From assembly GCA_963932465.1 (NCBI GenBank), contig OZ010788.1:669436484-669500483 (forward strand): a stretch of DNA of 64,000 nucleotides, read 5' to 3'. Below are positions 44,801 through 56,638 of the stretch, in pieces. Both the position numbers and the translations under genes were made by a program. Position 1 is the first letter of the stretch. Every line of letters starts with the position of its first letter. The DNA comes from Maratus speciosus (lineage: Eukaryota; Arthropoda; Arachnida; Araneae; Salticidae). The notes beneath the pieces were generated by a model. The model had not been told where the DNA came from. It worked only from the letters and a program-made list of their open reading frames with translations, and made no database searches.

Positions 44801-44867
44801 AGAGGTAGCATCGAACCCGGGCCGTACGGGTGGCGTGCAAGCTTTCTGCGTCCACACCACGAAAGAC
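44801..44867 (-). pseudogene. Degenerate tRNA-like sequence
   Basis: On the minus strand, gtggtgtggacgc resembles an A box and ggttcgatgc a B box at normal spacing, with cttgcacgccacc between. The T stem does not pair, so no cloverleaf forms. It shares cacgcca and gggttcgat with the tRNA-like gene 550 bp away. Confidence 0.35.
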
Positions 44868-45418
44868 ACGTTGAGAGCTGCAAACTAATGGGTATTTGAA
44901 ACGTATGCTAAAACTCGGCATCTAATTTCTGAAAATCTAAGGCCCATTTGAAGAAATCCTTTCACAAGAATAATTAGAGATAAGAACTCTAAAATGCAGA
45001 TCCAAATAATAGGTGTATTTTTTTTTACACAGTCTGCTCGTTAAAGATTTCACAGACAAGTACGAGAGATAATCTCTTAGTGATGTCACAGAGGTATTGT
45101 ATTTTCATCTGAATTATCTTGACAATAGAGACGTAAAGGATTATGTCGTCTATTGATTTATTTGCATTCCATATTGATTTTTTTACATTCATTTAAGGAA
45201 TTCGTTTTCGACACTCGCGCGCGAGCAACGGATTATAGGGAAAAAAAATAAATAAATGGCGGCCGCAGCGTTTTGCTGTTTCCAACTTTTGTTCAGGAAC
45301 GTTTCAGATAAGAAAACCAGAATTTCACAGGAAAGAGCGAAATTATTCTGAAAACCTGATAAAAGGCGAAACGTTCCTGGATTTTACATGGAAAGTTACC
45401 ATTTTTTTTTTTACAGTG

Positions 45419-47458
45419 CATAGTGTCCACTATTGAAGGCAGGTCCTTTACGGTATTCGAATAAATATATATTTTTTGTTTCTAATCTTATCCTGTTCTA
45501 AAAGTTCGAAATACTCATTATAAACAGAGCAATGTCGAAAGAGATTTAAAATATCAGCATTACAAAATTGCACAAAAATTCCCCCCGCCCCTTCAGAAAA
45601 AAAGAAAATTAATATCATTTAAAAATTAAATTCTTCTTTTAAATTTATATTGCTACATAGACAAGTTTTTTATTCATCAGATGAAAATCTCAAGAGCTAT
45701 TTATTTAATAATAAATAAAAAATAAATAAATATTCTATTTTAAATAACATGCAGAAAAATTACTTCAAATTTTTAAACTTCTTTCGTCTTAAACATACAT
45801 TTTAATATCTAATTGTCATTTTGTTTTAATATTTCATGTAAGTGATGATAAATAAAATGATAAAAACCGCAATTTTAATCAAAACTAGTTATGAAAGTAA
45901 ATGTATATAACGCTAGCTTTTTAAATTTCAAATTTATTTTTTGCTAAAAATAATTAAGAATCAATATTAAAATTGATTTCAAATGAAATATATGTATATC
46001 TTTAAGGATTTTTAAGTTACAGTAACATGCATAACTACATGAATGTAAGAATATATATTTCTAGAATTAGCTGTTTTTTCGCAAACAGATTCAAACCTTA
46101 CTTCTATTTCATGCAATATTTTATGTGGTACTATAAACAAAATATCAAAACCACTTACTGTTATCGATATCCTTGCCTTGATTTAAAATAACTGTCATAG
46201 TGAATGAGTAACAAAATACTTGCAGCTTTTTAAAAGAAACCCCTTCATATATCCTACTAGTCGTGTTAAAATAATGAAAATTTTCCATTCTTAAAACACA
46301 ACCCGTGGGACTAGTTTGTAAGACTGGGGCTAGTTCTTATTCACAAAGTTCTGACGAGATGAATAACCTTATATTATCGATGAAAAGTAATAAAAAGTAA
46401 TACTATCTCTGTTGCGCGCTCTTTGTAGAATTCTTGGATGTAATTTTCAAGTGTTTCTTTTCCGTTGTTATATAAAAATCTGAAACACATATGATTCACG
46501 CAGAAATCCAAAATGCAAGAAACTTCTAAATATAACACTTCTAGAAATAACGCAGCCACAGTAGAATTATAATGACAAAACTTTTCACAGCAAAAGACAG
46601 GATCTGTTAAAGATGTGAACTGTTGGAAAACGTTTACATTTGAAAGCGACATTGGACTCTTGAACTCGAATTCGGCTGACAAAGGGAAAAAAGAGTCAGC
46701 ATTACGTCAGTCATTACGTCAGCATACGGTTTACCACAGTGTGGGTTTACAGTATGATAAGTTCATTAAAACTTTTTTATTAGCGGGAAATGGAACGTTG
46801 TATAAGAAGAAATCAGAAGCATTTTACTTTCTTTATTTGGCATTTTTCGTAATGCTTACACTTATAAATTATCTGAATATAATTATTACAGTTTTTATAC
46901 TTTCAGGCAGAGAGTGAAAAACATATGATAAATTTAAAAAATCTTCGTAACGCTTCTAAATAATACATTTATTATGAATAATCACAGACAGGAGGGCGGT
47001 TGCAGGCCATTATATTAGTTGCAGGCCATATTCCCTTCCCTGTATTTTGAAATTTACTGAATTAAATTGTCTTTATATTTAAAAATAATAATAAAATTTA
47101 TTCTTCCAAATTATTACATAATTAAAGACTAAGACAAAAAGGAACTAATAAATTTTTGTAAGAGAAACACCTCCCCCCCTCCCTTCCTAAACCACAAATA
47201 GAAATATTTTTTTAATTATTTCCTTTTGACGTTCATATATTTTAATTTATCTTAAATTGGAAGATAAGGGGTGTTCATAAGGGCAATACCCCCAACCAGA
47301 AGGAAAGACATGTTCTGCATTTTGAAAAATGTTGTTAGAAATGTATTTTTGAATATTTAATACTTCTTACTTCTTAATTTTTTTATATTTCTTTTATATA
47401 AAAATTCTTGTACGAGGTGTTCTGACAAAAGATTCTTAGTTTAACTTATTTCATGTTT
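45419..47458. other. Spacer with two overlapping open frames of about 100 codons
   Basis: The frames 46374-46682 (minus) and 46615-46917 (plus) are open, but I recognise no domain. The plus one starts at GTG and is hydrophobic at its end. The rest is AT-rich without repeats. Confidence 0.4.
46701..46721. promoter_or_regulatory. Tandem CRE/bZIP-type sites
   Basis: attacgtca occurs twice in 21 bp (46701 and 46713), upstream of the minus-strand open frame that ends at 46682. TGACGTAA is a classic bZIP (CREB/ATF-type) target. Function is inference only. Confidence 0.3.
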
Positions 47459-48030
47459 ATATTTTGCATTTTAGTTAGGCGAGCTAGGCAGGGGACCCCA
47501 GGCACATCTGTTCAACCTTTCCCCTCCATACATTTTTTTCTGAGTGCAATCATATCTCTTTGTATTTAGGAAGCGGCCTTTACATATACAGATGAGAGGA
47601 AGTAGTTTTTGAGAAACTTTATATTTTGTGAAAAGTTTCTTTAGCTTGTACTTTTGCACCAAACATAATTTAGTTCGAACGTTAGTAAACGGGCATTTAC
47701 AATTTTGGCAGACGTCCTCATGGTCAAATCAAGCTGCTTATTTTTTACACTAATACCAAATTTAGTAAATGGCAATGCATTTCATCCATTCGAAAACATT
47801 TTCTGATGGTGCTGCCAGATATATTGCGATACAATTGCATATTAGGACACCAGAAGCGAAGGAGTATAAGTCACAAAATTGAAAAAACTGAGATAAGTAC
47901 ACAGGCTATCTGGAAATATTGCTATTTGTTTTATGATTGCTCTCAGAAAAAAAAAATGTATGGAGGGGAAACGTTGGACAGATGTGCCTGGAGTCCCTTG
48001 CCTAGTTCGCCAAACTAAAACGCAAAATAT
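47459..48030. mobile_element. 570-bp element with about 90-bp inverted arms
   Basis: The left arm (atattttgcattttagtt, gcgagctaggcaggggac, cctccatacattttttt) and the right arm (aaaatgtatggagggg, gtcccttgcctagttcgc, aactaaaacgcaaaatat) are complementary. The protein-like frames in each arm are mirror shadows. Confidence 0.75.
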
Positions 48031-48350
48031 AAGAGATTTTCTAATTATCTGTTGCGTTCTAGAGGTCAACTACTCAAGCTCTAAATTACTTAACCTCCTT
48101 AATCTCTACTTAAAATTTAAAAAATATATTGTACTCCACTTTTCTTCCACAGTTATTGAAATAAGAGTTCAAAGACCGCTATGAAATTAGGAACAGTTTC
48201 ATATTTTAAGTCAGACACATACTATTGATGTTCATCTTTAAATTCATTTTACTCCAAATCTAAAGTTTGTCACTTGTATCCCTTGGCCTCTGGGGTCCTC
48301 ATATACAATCATCGTTTCATCATACATATAGTATGATACAATTGTATTAC

Positions 48351-48577
48351 ATTCAGACATATAAGTGTCTGAATTTCTACATGTCTTAATTTCAGACACA
48401 TGATCATTATTCAGACATTTTTCTTAGTTCATTTATACCATGATCACAGTAAGACACCTAAGTGCCTTAAATTTAGACACTTATGATGTCTGAAATTTCA
48501 TATTCAGACGTTTAAGTGTCTGAATTTCTTTTTCAGTCACATATGTGTCTGAATTTAAGACGCCTCTATTTGCAGTG
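48351..48577. mobile_element. TCAGACAC-motif element, right half
   Basis: About twelve copies of tcagacannta/aagtgtctgaattt in both orientations end at TTTGCAGTG, followed by TA (48578-48579). It has the same motif and complementary end to 42474-42640, 5.7 kb away. Confidence 0.6.
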
Positions 48578-48579
48578 TA

Positions 48580-49280
48580 TTCATAGAAGAACTATAAAAT
48601 AAATTATCTTGATACCCATGGTTTAATATTTAAAAAATGAAAAAAAGTGTATAATAAAATTCAAGTAACAAAAAATATATATTATAAATCGTTAGTTGCA
48701 TCAAGTTTCAAAATTAGGCTTTTTGAAAATGAGACTGATATAAATAAAATTCATGGCAGCTTTTAAAGGTCTTGTAGTTCAAAAAATAAAAATACATATT
48801 GTTATTAAAACAAATGAGACCATAGTAAGTATTTTTTGGTAAATTTCTAATGAAAGGCAAGCATAATTGGTTGTAAATTATAAACTTAAAGTTGTTTCAC
48901 TTCATTCAATAGGTTAGACTGACAGCAACCTCTAGCTCGCCTTCAAGAAATAGGAATCACTTATGCAATATAAAAATTTGTCACGATTTCAATAATTAAT
49001 TTAAAAGCAACTAATTAAAAATTGAAGAATCTTTCTAATGGAACATTCAAGTTATTTACCGTCAAATCTTGACGGGTACTATATAGTAAAATGCAATAAA
49101 TAAATTCATAAATGCTATAAATAATTTTTATTTTTAAATCCCTATTTAGTTAACTATATTCTGATGCATAACTGCCACTCTTCTATACAGGTACCCTACA
49201 TGAAGGGGACTGCTTTTATATATAATTACGAGGCAATATACACACAAGACTTACGCTCAGATGGAAGTTTTTGTCTGAAC
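48580..49280. other. AT-rich spacer
   Basis: No feature was recognised. Confidence 0.45.
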
Positions 49281-49740
49281 TATAGGGTGTCCATGAACGG
49301 ATATCCCAGTTATAAATTTTAATAGTATCAACTCTAAGCGTTGTAGAATGTTGGTTCAAGGTCAGACATAAAGAATCACTTAAACAGTTTTAGATAAGTG
49401 CAGGCGTAAGTAATGTCTCGTTATTGGCTCGCTTGCAATGCCACATACGCAGAATGGCGACTCCTGGTCGTAAAGCGTTATTGCTGGGCTGAAGATTTTA
49501 AAGCCGTTAGAGCCATGCGATTTTTTCCTTTTGTGGGCTTTATAAAAGATCGTGTCTACGTTCTGTCGCTACCTCATGGTTTGCCAGAGTTGAGTCACAG
49601 AATGGAAGAGGCTATTGCTTCCATGGCTCCGGACTTGTTAAACAAAGAATGGGAAGAACTGGACTTTAAGTTGGATGTATGCCGTCTAACTAAAAGTGCA
49701 CGTATTGAACATTTGTAAGAAAAATTAGGTTAGTTTACCT
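49281..49740 (+). mobile_element. IS630/Tc-like element, deleted, left end visible
   Basis: tatagggtgtccatgaacgg looks like a Tc/mariner-type left end at a TA. The matching right end was not found. The interior carries a shortened transposase frame. A TTAA element begins at 49781, close behind. Confidence 0.6.
49413..49718 (+). pseudogene. In-frame deleted IS630/Tc-like transposase
   Basis: A 101-codon frame from ATG carries AEWRLLVVKRYCWAEDFKA near its start, resembling the helix-turn-helix start of arthropod Tc/IS630 transposases. It then jumps to FFPFVGFIKDRVYV and a C-terminal SHRMEEAIASMAPDLLN ... DVCRLTKSARIEHL, which resembles the usual end of the same proteins (WGF-KDRVYV-PLP, DVCR-T-G-HIEHL). 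The whole catalytic DDE core is missing, yet the two ends are joined in one open frame. The product could at most bind DNA; more likely it is the body of a non-autonomous copy. The family call is from recalled motifs and is fairly firm for the C-terminal half. Confidence 0.65.
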
Positions 49741-49780
49741 TCAATTGGATGTATGATTTGTTGTCAAAAGTCTAAATTAA

Positions 49781-49980
49781 CCCATTAATGACTGACGTTG
49801 CGTTTTTGCAACATTATATTTGTCATTTTTGCACTTTTTTTGATACCAGTAAAAAAGAAATGTAAAATTTGCCTTATTTAATTAACGTATTTCAATTATT
49901 CATAAACTAAAAGTAAGTGTTTAACAAAAAGTGGTGTGACCTGAATAAAATTCCTGTAAAACATGGTGGTCCTTAATGGG
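49781..49980. mobile_element. 200-bp TTAA MITE (CCCATTAA ends)
   Basis: TTAA lies at 49777-49780 and 49981-49984. The ends CCCATTAATGACTGACGTTG and its partner (ggtccttaatggg) are inverted. The start resembles that of 30433-30843 (CCTTTAACTGACGTCACC). Confidence 0.75.
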
Positions 49981-50035
49981 TTAAACTGTTATAATATACA
50001 ATGGAAACTGGATCGTACTTTTAAACCCCTTGAGA

Positions 50036-50222
50036 CGAGCGACCGGCATTCGTGCCGCGAGTTGCTCAGAATCGGGGATTATTCTCACCAGTAAATTGTT
50101 ATTGTAAATTTTGCCTTATTTAATTCGAGCATTTTCCCGATTTAATGAGGCAAAAATTTTTGTTTTTTAAAACCGGTGATAAAAGATTAAAAATTCTGTA
50201 AAAGAGGCTCGTCCCGAAGGGG
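50036..50222. mobile_element. TTAA MITE (CCCCTT ends), copy 2
   Basis: Ends ccccttgagacgagcg and cgtcccgaagggg; TTAA follows at 50223-50226 and TTAAA precedes. It aligns in reverse with 13859-14060. Confidence 0.7.
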
Positions 50223-50226
50223 TTAA

Positions 50227-51890
50227 TACTCACTTTATAATAATCCATGTTCAAGATATCGGCAATATTCACCAGGACGTGTTCGAACAAACAGGTTGGC
50301 AAACATTATGTTGGCACACAATGTTATGTTTTCCAAATACAAAATAACGATCAGCTCGCCTTGTTGTTGTTGTTGTTTTTTTTTTCAAAAATTGTCACTT
50401 GTCATAAAATTTTATTCCTCGTATGTCACATATATAGCCAAAGCTTTATGTATAAAGTTATTTTTATTTTTCTCTATTTCTTTTTTATAATTCTTTATAG
50501 AACCCGATTTTGAGCCTTGAAGGTATAATTTCGATATCGTTGAAATCGAAGACAACAATGCTGAAAAGTATGGACATTAACCACGAGTGGCGACAGTCAC
50601 ACCTCTGCCGGTATCACTCGGAAAATGCCTGTTTGTAGGACATCAGGGTAGTAGAAGCGATTTTTTTTTAATCCGTATTGTCTCGTATTGGTTTCTATAT
50701 ACTTGCAGCTAGTATTGTCAGATGTCCCGCATAGATCGGGGCTCGAAATACTCTCGACACCACTAACTTCTTACAGTTTATTTTGCCATTTTTATCGCAG
50801 ATAATTCTGGCATTAGATAAGGCGAAGAAAATTAATTTAAAATATTGGTGTCCACAGCATTTGGAGCACCGATTTAAGCGGGACACTTCGAAACACTACC
50901 CGAAGCTCACATGAAATTGGTAGATTTCATTTTTACCATAGAAACAACGACTTCTTCTATATGGAAAGACAAGCTTTTATTTCAATGTACTAAAATATAA
51001 AAAATAAATTTAAAAAATGCATATAAAATTTTCAATCCAGTTTTTTGGCAAGAAAAAAAAGATCAACTATGATCCAAGTGAAAGATCCAACTATGATCCA
51101 ACTACGAACCAACTATGATATGGTTCACTCGAAGAACATATATTTATTTCTGAAGCAATCAATGACGCTTACGTGATCACATACGGGATGACATTAACGT
51201 ACCCTTAGGGAACAAATGATTTTGCCCGCTGAGAGATGGCGGGGCAGATTTAAAATATTTTTTTATAGAATATTGTATTCTCATCGGAAATATGTAAAAC
51301 TCACAAAAATTAGATCAATTGTTGCACAGGAAGTTTGTTAGAATTGGATTGCAATATTTAAATCGAACAAACATACAAACCAACTTAAATAAAAGTTTGT
51401 AAAACAACATAACAAAGCATAATCAATATAAGACTACGTTATTTATTTAAATCGCAAGTTAGCTGATTTCATGCAAAACATACCTAAAACAAATTTGCGT
51501 TGATTCAGTGAGATTTTAACTTGTATCCGCTTACATGAATCACTGTTTCAATCAAGCAATCAATTGTGTTAATAAAAAAAAAAAATTCATACCAAATAAA
51601 AGCTTTTGCATCACACAAAATATTTGATGCAGTTCAAAATGAAAAGTAATATTTTATCTTATGGGAATATTTTAACATCTTACAACCTGGTTATAAAATT
51701 TATGGAAAGCATTTGTATCCTTATTTTCCAAAAAATAACCTCTGTAATAATTTTCTTATTTGTCGAATCATTTTATAAGGATAAAAATTGTTATTAATGA
51801 ACAACATATATTTATTCTTTATTTATCGATAAAAAGAAGCATTCGATTTTCATTCACGTAATACAAAAAAAAAAGCATCATAATCTTTTC
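50227..51890. other. Unassigned sequence with old repeat fragments
   Basis: 50500-50990 shares phrases (aacgacttcttc, tcgatatcgttgaaatcga-like) with sequence beside the 37.9-40.5-kb MITEs. 51640-51850 resembles 41690-41880 and 53430-53575. A short tandem of gatccaactatga lies at about 51067-51115. No gene. Confidence 0.4.
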
Positions 51891-51899
51891 AGATGATTT

Positions 51900-52305
51900 C
51901 GTAATTATATAAATACGTAGCATCCATAGTTTTTGTTCGGTCCGTCTGTCCGTCCGCATATAACAGAGCAAAAACTATCCAACCGAATGGTCTGAAATTT
52001 TAACTATACAATTGTTGCAAAATTTTCTCGAGTCATTTCCAATTTTATGAAAATTGGATGCATAGTTTAATTACAGGGACAGTCAAAAGTTTTTCATTAC
52101 ATTACGGCCAATGGGAAAGAAATATTTCAAGTGCAGTTTAATGATGTTACAGTCTTTCGAACAGAATGAAATTGATCGGCACTTATGAAATGGACTAAAA
52201 TATACATTCAGTACACTATGCGGTGCAAAAAATATTTATAAAACTAGTTATATTACGAACGCACCTCATTTGCCACGTTTGACGTGCAATTTCCAACTCT
52301 TTTAT
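51900..52305 (-). mobile_element. Uninterrupted copy of the host repeat (empty site)
   Basis: The reverse complement is collinear with 3550-3876 joined directly to 7102-7190. The join (ctgttatatgcggacgg) shows the sequence before the 3.2-kb foldback element inserted at the other locus. Confidence 0.7.
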
Positions 52306-52524
52306 AATATATTCTATTAAAAAATCGTAGTTTAATAAACTCTAAATAAAATAAGAAATTTCGTTTTTTTTTTTTTCTCCAAAAGACTTTTTTGAAACCC
52401 CTATTTAATTAACTATATACTGATGCATAAACTTGAATCTTTCGTTTAAATGAATAACTGTTTTGTTGGATCTGTTAATTATATTATAATCCAAAATTTT
52501 ACACCAAATGTAGAGTAAACTAGT

Positions 52525-53295
52525 CAGATGTGCCAATTCCAAAAGTTTCTGCTATCTCATACATGTTAATACAGCAAAATTTGCTATCACAGTACCAAAA
52601 ATAAATAGCAGTTTTTGCCCATCATGAGGATTCTAAAGATATGAAATTTCGTGCATTAGTTCTTGAGATATGTCGCTAAAATCGTGTAAATCCTGAATAA
52701 TGCAGCATAGAATAGCCACTTTTTGGGTGATTTACCCTAAAACCTAATCAGCAACAACTAACATCTAACTGAATATGAAGTTTGATGAAAATCCCTGCAT
52801 TAGTTCATGGGTTAGAGCTATTGCGGAAATTGTGAAAAATGCACGTAGCAGCGCCGCCTTTTGGGCTATTTATACCAAAACATAAACAGCTCCATTTTTT
52901 TGCAAGGACTAACTGAATCTGATGTTTAATTAATATTCGTGTATTAGTTCTTGAGATAGAACTATTGCACAAATCGTGAAAAATTTGCAGCTGGAAATCG
53001 CAGCTTAGAAGCGCCACCTTTTGGGCGATTTACACCAAAAACTAATCATCATCCATTTATATCAGAGACTAAAATATAAATTATTAAATTCCTTCCATTA
53101 GTTCTTCAGAGAGAGGTCCAGAAAATTTATGTCGCATGTCATGTGCACTGACAGAGTCACAGACAGACATTTTGTAAAAAAAATGTTTGTCGGAACCTCC
53201 GACCCCTAAAACGTGTACATCAGTCGGAAACCGACAGTCGTAAATTTCCACGAATAATCTCTTCTTGTAAAGATAGAAGAAAGTAAAAATATAAG
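52525..53295 (+). repeat. 145-bp-unit repeat family, copy 1
   Basis: It starts with a ctatctcatacatgttaata phrase, continues through about four diverged units (cgccaccttttgggcgattt, aatcagca, gtattagttcttgagata) and ends in the shared tail with (acag)n, a cccctaaaacgtgtaca block and cttcttgtaaagatagaaga. There is no coding capacity. Confidence 0.75.
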
Positions 53296-54194
53296 ACACA
53301 AAATACAGCGCATAAATAATCAAAGTTTTACTATATATTAATCAATAGTCTTGTTAAAAAAGTATATTTAACAGCTTACAGACTGACCTTAAAAAATGCA
53401 TTTCCAATTACTTTTTCCTGTTTATTTTCTGAAAACAACCTCCATAATTATTTTCATACTTTTCGGGTCATTAAATAATAGAGAAAAATGTTATGAATGA
53501 ACAACATGTATTTCTTCATTAATTATCGATAAAAAGAAGAAGTAGATTGTCATCTAAGTAATAAAAGGAGCATCGTGTTTCGTTTTAGAAATTTTTTTTG
53601 AATAAATGTAGATTAGTAAATTATAGTTAAAATGATTTTTTTTAATTATGTGTTACCAATTTAACGATGTTTATTTTATGCACATATCTCCCCTCTCTAT
53701 TTTAGTGAGATACCATGTAATATTCTGAAACAGATTTCGCTTATTCAATGACAGAAGCATTCGCGTTATTTAATGACAGTTAAATAAGGTAAATATTAGA
53801 ATTCTGAAATACTGGAAAATTTCTTAAATCCGCTAAAAATATCCTCTGAATTGACAAAACTGTTTAAATCCCCAATAACTGGATATAGTATTACATAATG
53901 GTAAAACTAAAATTCAGTTTGATTTAAGCTACCCTTCGTTTTTATGAATAATTATTTCTTTTTTTTGAATCAGTATTAAGGAAAATTTTGATATCAAAAT
54001 TTGAAATTATAAATATGGCACAAAATATATGTTGCAGTATATATTTTATTTAAATATTTCTGTTAAAATAATTTAGGTATTAAGCAATTTTTTTTAGGAT
54101 ATTATAATACAATATTGGGTATATAAAAATTAGGATAATTTATTTTACTGTGGCGGATATTGAAATTCATTTAGATAGATTACTGTGATCTCGG
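53296..54194. other. AT-rich spacer with an old repeat
   Basis: 53430-53575 is the third copy of the gataaaaagaag repeat (also 41.8 and 51.8 kb). The remainder is featureless. Confidence 0.4.
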
Positions 54195-55090
54195 TTTTAA
54201 CGAATTTCATGCCTTTTAGAAACTGCTGCACAACGAATTTCATGCATCGAGAGATTTGTTTTGTTGCTTAAAGGCCGCGTAGCGCTCGTACATCGATTTC
54301 TGATTTTCATAAATTTTAGAGACTGATGCTCAACGAATTTCATGCATCCAGGGATGATTTTTTTTTTCTTTTTACGATTTAACGGGCGTGTATGTCGGTT
54401 TGTGATGGGGGTTTTAACGAATTCCATAAATTTTAGAGACTTCTGCGCTACGAATTCCACTCATCCACTGATTTTTTTTTTTATTTTATTTTTTTTTTTT
54501 TTTGGTTTCATGGGCACATAAGCGCTTATACACGTTTTGTGGTTGGAGTTTTTACGAATTTCATAAATTTTAGAGACGACTTTTTTGCAACGAATTTCAG
54601 GCAACCAGTGATTTTTTTTTCGGATTAATGGGTGCGTAGTGCTCATTTATCGATTTTTTTTTTTTGGGGGGGGGGGGGGATTTCATAAATTTTAGAGGCA
54701 GCTGCACAGCGAATTTCATGCATCCATTGTTTTTTTTTATTATTTATTTAATAGGCGCGTAGTGCTCATACATAGGTTTTTGTTTGGGGTTTTGACGAAT
54801 TTCATAAATTTTAGAGACTATGGCACAACGAATTTCATGCATCCAGTGATATTTTTATCTGTTTAATTGGCACATAGTTCTCATATGCCGGTTTTTGATT
54901 GGGATTTTATCGAATTTCATAATTTTTAGAGACTGCTGCACAACGAAGTTCCTGCATCCAATATTTTTTTTTCCGTTTAATGGGCGCGTAACACTCATAA
55001 ATCGGTTTGTGATAGGGGTTTTAACGATTTTCACACATTTTGGAGACTACTGCACAAGGATCTGGCGAGATTTTGGCAACCAGTGACGCT
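54195..55090 (+). repeat. Tandem array of eight units of about 95-135 bp
   Basis: Each unit reads aatttcataaattttagaga, then a ctgcacaacgaatttcatgc phrase and catcca, then a T-rich or T/G tract, then gggcgcgtagcgctcata. Unit anchors (ttttagagact) lie near 54216, 54311, 54432, 54567, 54690, 54808, 54926 and 55038. Length variation sits in the T tracts. Confidence 0.8.
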
Positions 55091-55229
55091 TGGCTAACAG
55101 AAAAGTATCTTGAAATGATACAACACAATTTAAATTCTATAAGAGTTTTTCGTAAAATGTTTCATCAATATAAATCAAACCCTCTGCAACAAAAATTAAA
55201 TGGCAATCTATTCGTTCTTCATATACAGC

Positions 55230-55669
55230 TATCGTGAAAATCCTAGAAAATAGAGTATAACGGCGACCCCTGTTGATGATATGCACCCACACATAATAAG
55301 AATCTATTTATTTCAAGCTCTAACAGAGAATGATGAAATTCCGTGAATTAGTTCTTGAGCTATCGCGAAAATAGGCATAGAAGAAGCATCTGTTGGAAGA
55401 TTTACACCAAATGCGATTCCGCACAATTTATGTCAAGGTCAAACAGAATGTGAAGTTTGATGAAATTTCGTGCATTCTAATTCAGTAATCGTAAAAAAAT
55501 GGAGTATTGGGCCGCCACGATTAAGGTAATTAACACCAAAATCTAATCAGCACTATTTTATGTCGAAGTCTAACTGAAGTTTGATTTAATTCTATGCATT
55601 AGTTTTTGAGAAAGAGCGCCCGCAAAGTCTGTGTCTCGCGGACAAAGTACAGACTCACAGACAAAGACT
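55230..55669 (+). repeat. 145-bp-unit repeat family, copy 2, truncated
   Basis: Three or four diverged units (aatcagcact, gaagtttgatgaaatttcgt, attagtttttgaga) lead into the acagactcacagacaaagact tail, where a palindromic element interrupts. The usual terminal hairpin does not reappear on the other side. Confidence 0.65.
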
Positions 55670-56111
55670 CTTAGTACTTTCAGCTATAAACACAGCCTTC
55701 GTCAGAGTATACAAAAAACACTGTTATTAACGTCTTATTTTTTTTAATTTCACGTAGTTGGGGTCGAAAGGAGTGAAAGTGAAAGTCAAATTTTAGATCC
55801 GGAAAACATTGAGAAAATAAAACATAGATATAAAGGGAATCAATAGAAATTATTACTAAAGAAAATACTGTTTGTAATGACGTTATTGACGTTTTATCCT
55901 ACAACATACCCAGAATTTGGTTCAGTTTGATTAAAGGATTGTAAAACAAGTAATATTCCACATCCCTCTACATCCATGTTTTATTTTCCGGATATAAAAT
56001 TTGACTTTCACTCTTTCGACACCAACTACTTGAAGTTCGAAAAATAAGACGCTAATAACAGAGTTTTTGTATTCTCTGACGAAGGCTGTGTTTATAGCTG
56101 AAAGCACCAAG
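55670..56111. mobile_element. 440-bp foldback MITE with about 150-bp arms
   Basis: tttcagctataaacacagcc at the left is mirrored by ggctgtgtttatagctgaaa at the right, and pairing continues through cgtctta, ggtcgaaag-agtgaaagt and tccggaaaa. It sits in the (acag)n tail of the preceding repeat. Confidence 0.8.
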
Positions 56112-56638
56112 AGGAATTAAAGTAATTTAACATCTTTTTAAATATTTTGTCACGTTTTAAGTATTTTGCACATAGTGTAATTTTATGTTTACTATTTTAA
56201 AGATGAAGTTAGCATTCGATTGATTTATTTGTTAAACAAATCGTGTTTAAAACCTTATAAAACTTATAAATCCGTCGAAGACCAAAATTCACGAATCCAA
56301 TATTTTCTTCTTGTACAAATGACTCAGGTAATCACATAGGAGCACAACAGGAGATATGTCTCAAAAATAGTCCCTTTATCCTAAATAGCGTTGTCAAAGA
56401 AATATCTTATTTTGTTTTTCAGATTATTTCTAAGATATAATTAGCCAATAATCAGTATCGAATGCTCTTGACGTACACTTCAACTAAGGAACACTTCTCG
56501 GAAGTTACCTGTAATACGGATGAGCTGTGGAACCAATCGAAAGTATTTTAAAAGCTAGCAAAAGCCATGCTTTGCTTAGATTCGCGAAGCATTATTTAAT
56601 AAGATAAATATTTGAAAGCAACATTTTTTTTTTTAATA
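56112..56638. other. AT-rich spacer
   Basis: No feature was recognised. Confidence 0.45.

Larger units (their letters stand above)
43965..45418. mobile_element. CACTGTAAA-ended element with AACGTTCCTGG motifs
   Basis: The left end CACTGTAAAAAAAATTCCGC faces a right end whose reverse complement begins CACTGTAAAAAAAAAAATGG. CA, rather than TA, flanks both. Motifs aacgttcctgg, tttcctg and their complements occur near both ends. Two tRNA-like segments and a very AT-rich stretch (44380-44800) lie inside. Confidence 0.55.

Noticed and set aside
46374..46917. Two opposing frames of about 100 codons
   Set aside because: They overlap, have no recognisable domain, and one starts at GTG. Kept as a spacer note only.
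54197..54646. Minus-strand frames with recurrent KFMEF and HEIR blocks
   Set aside because: Translation of the 118-bp tandem array; frames break at each T tract.
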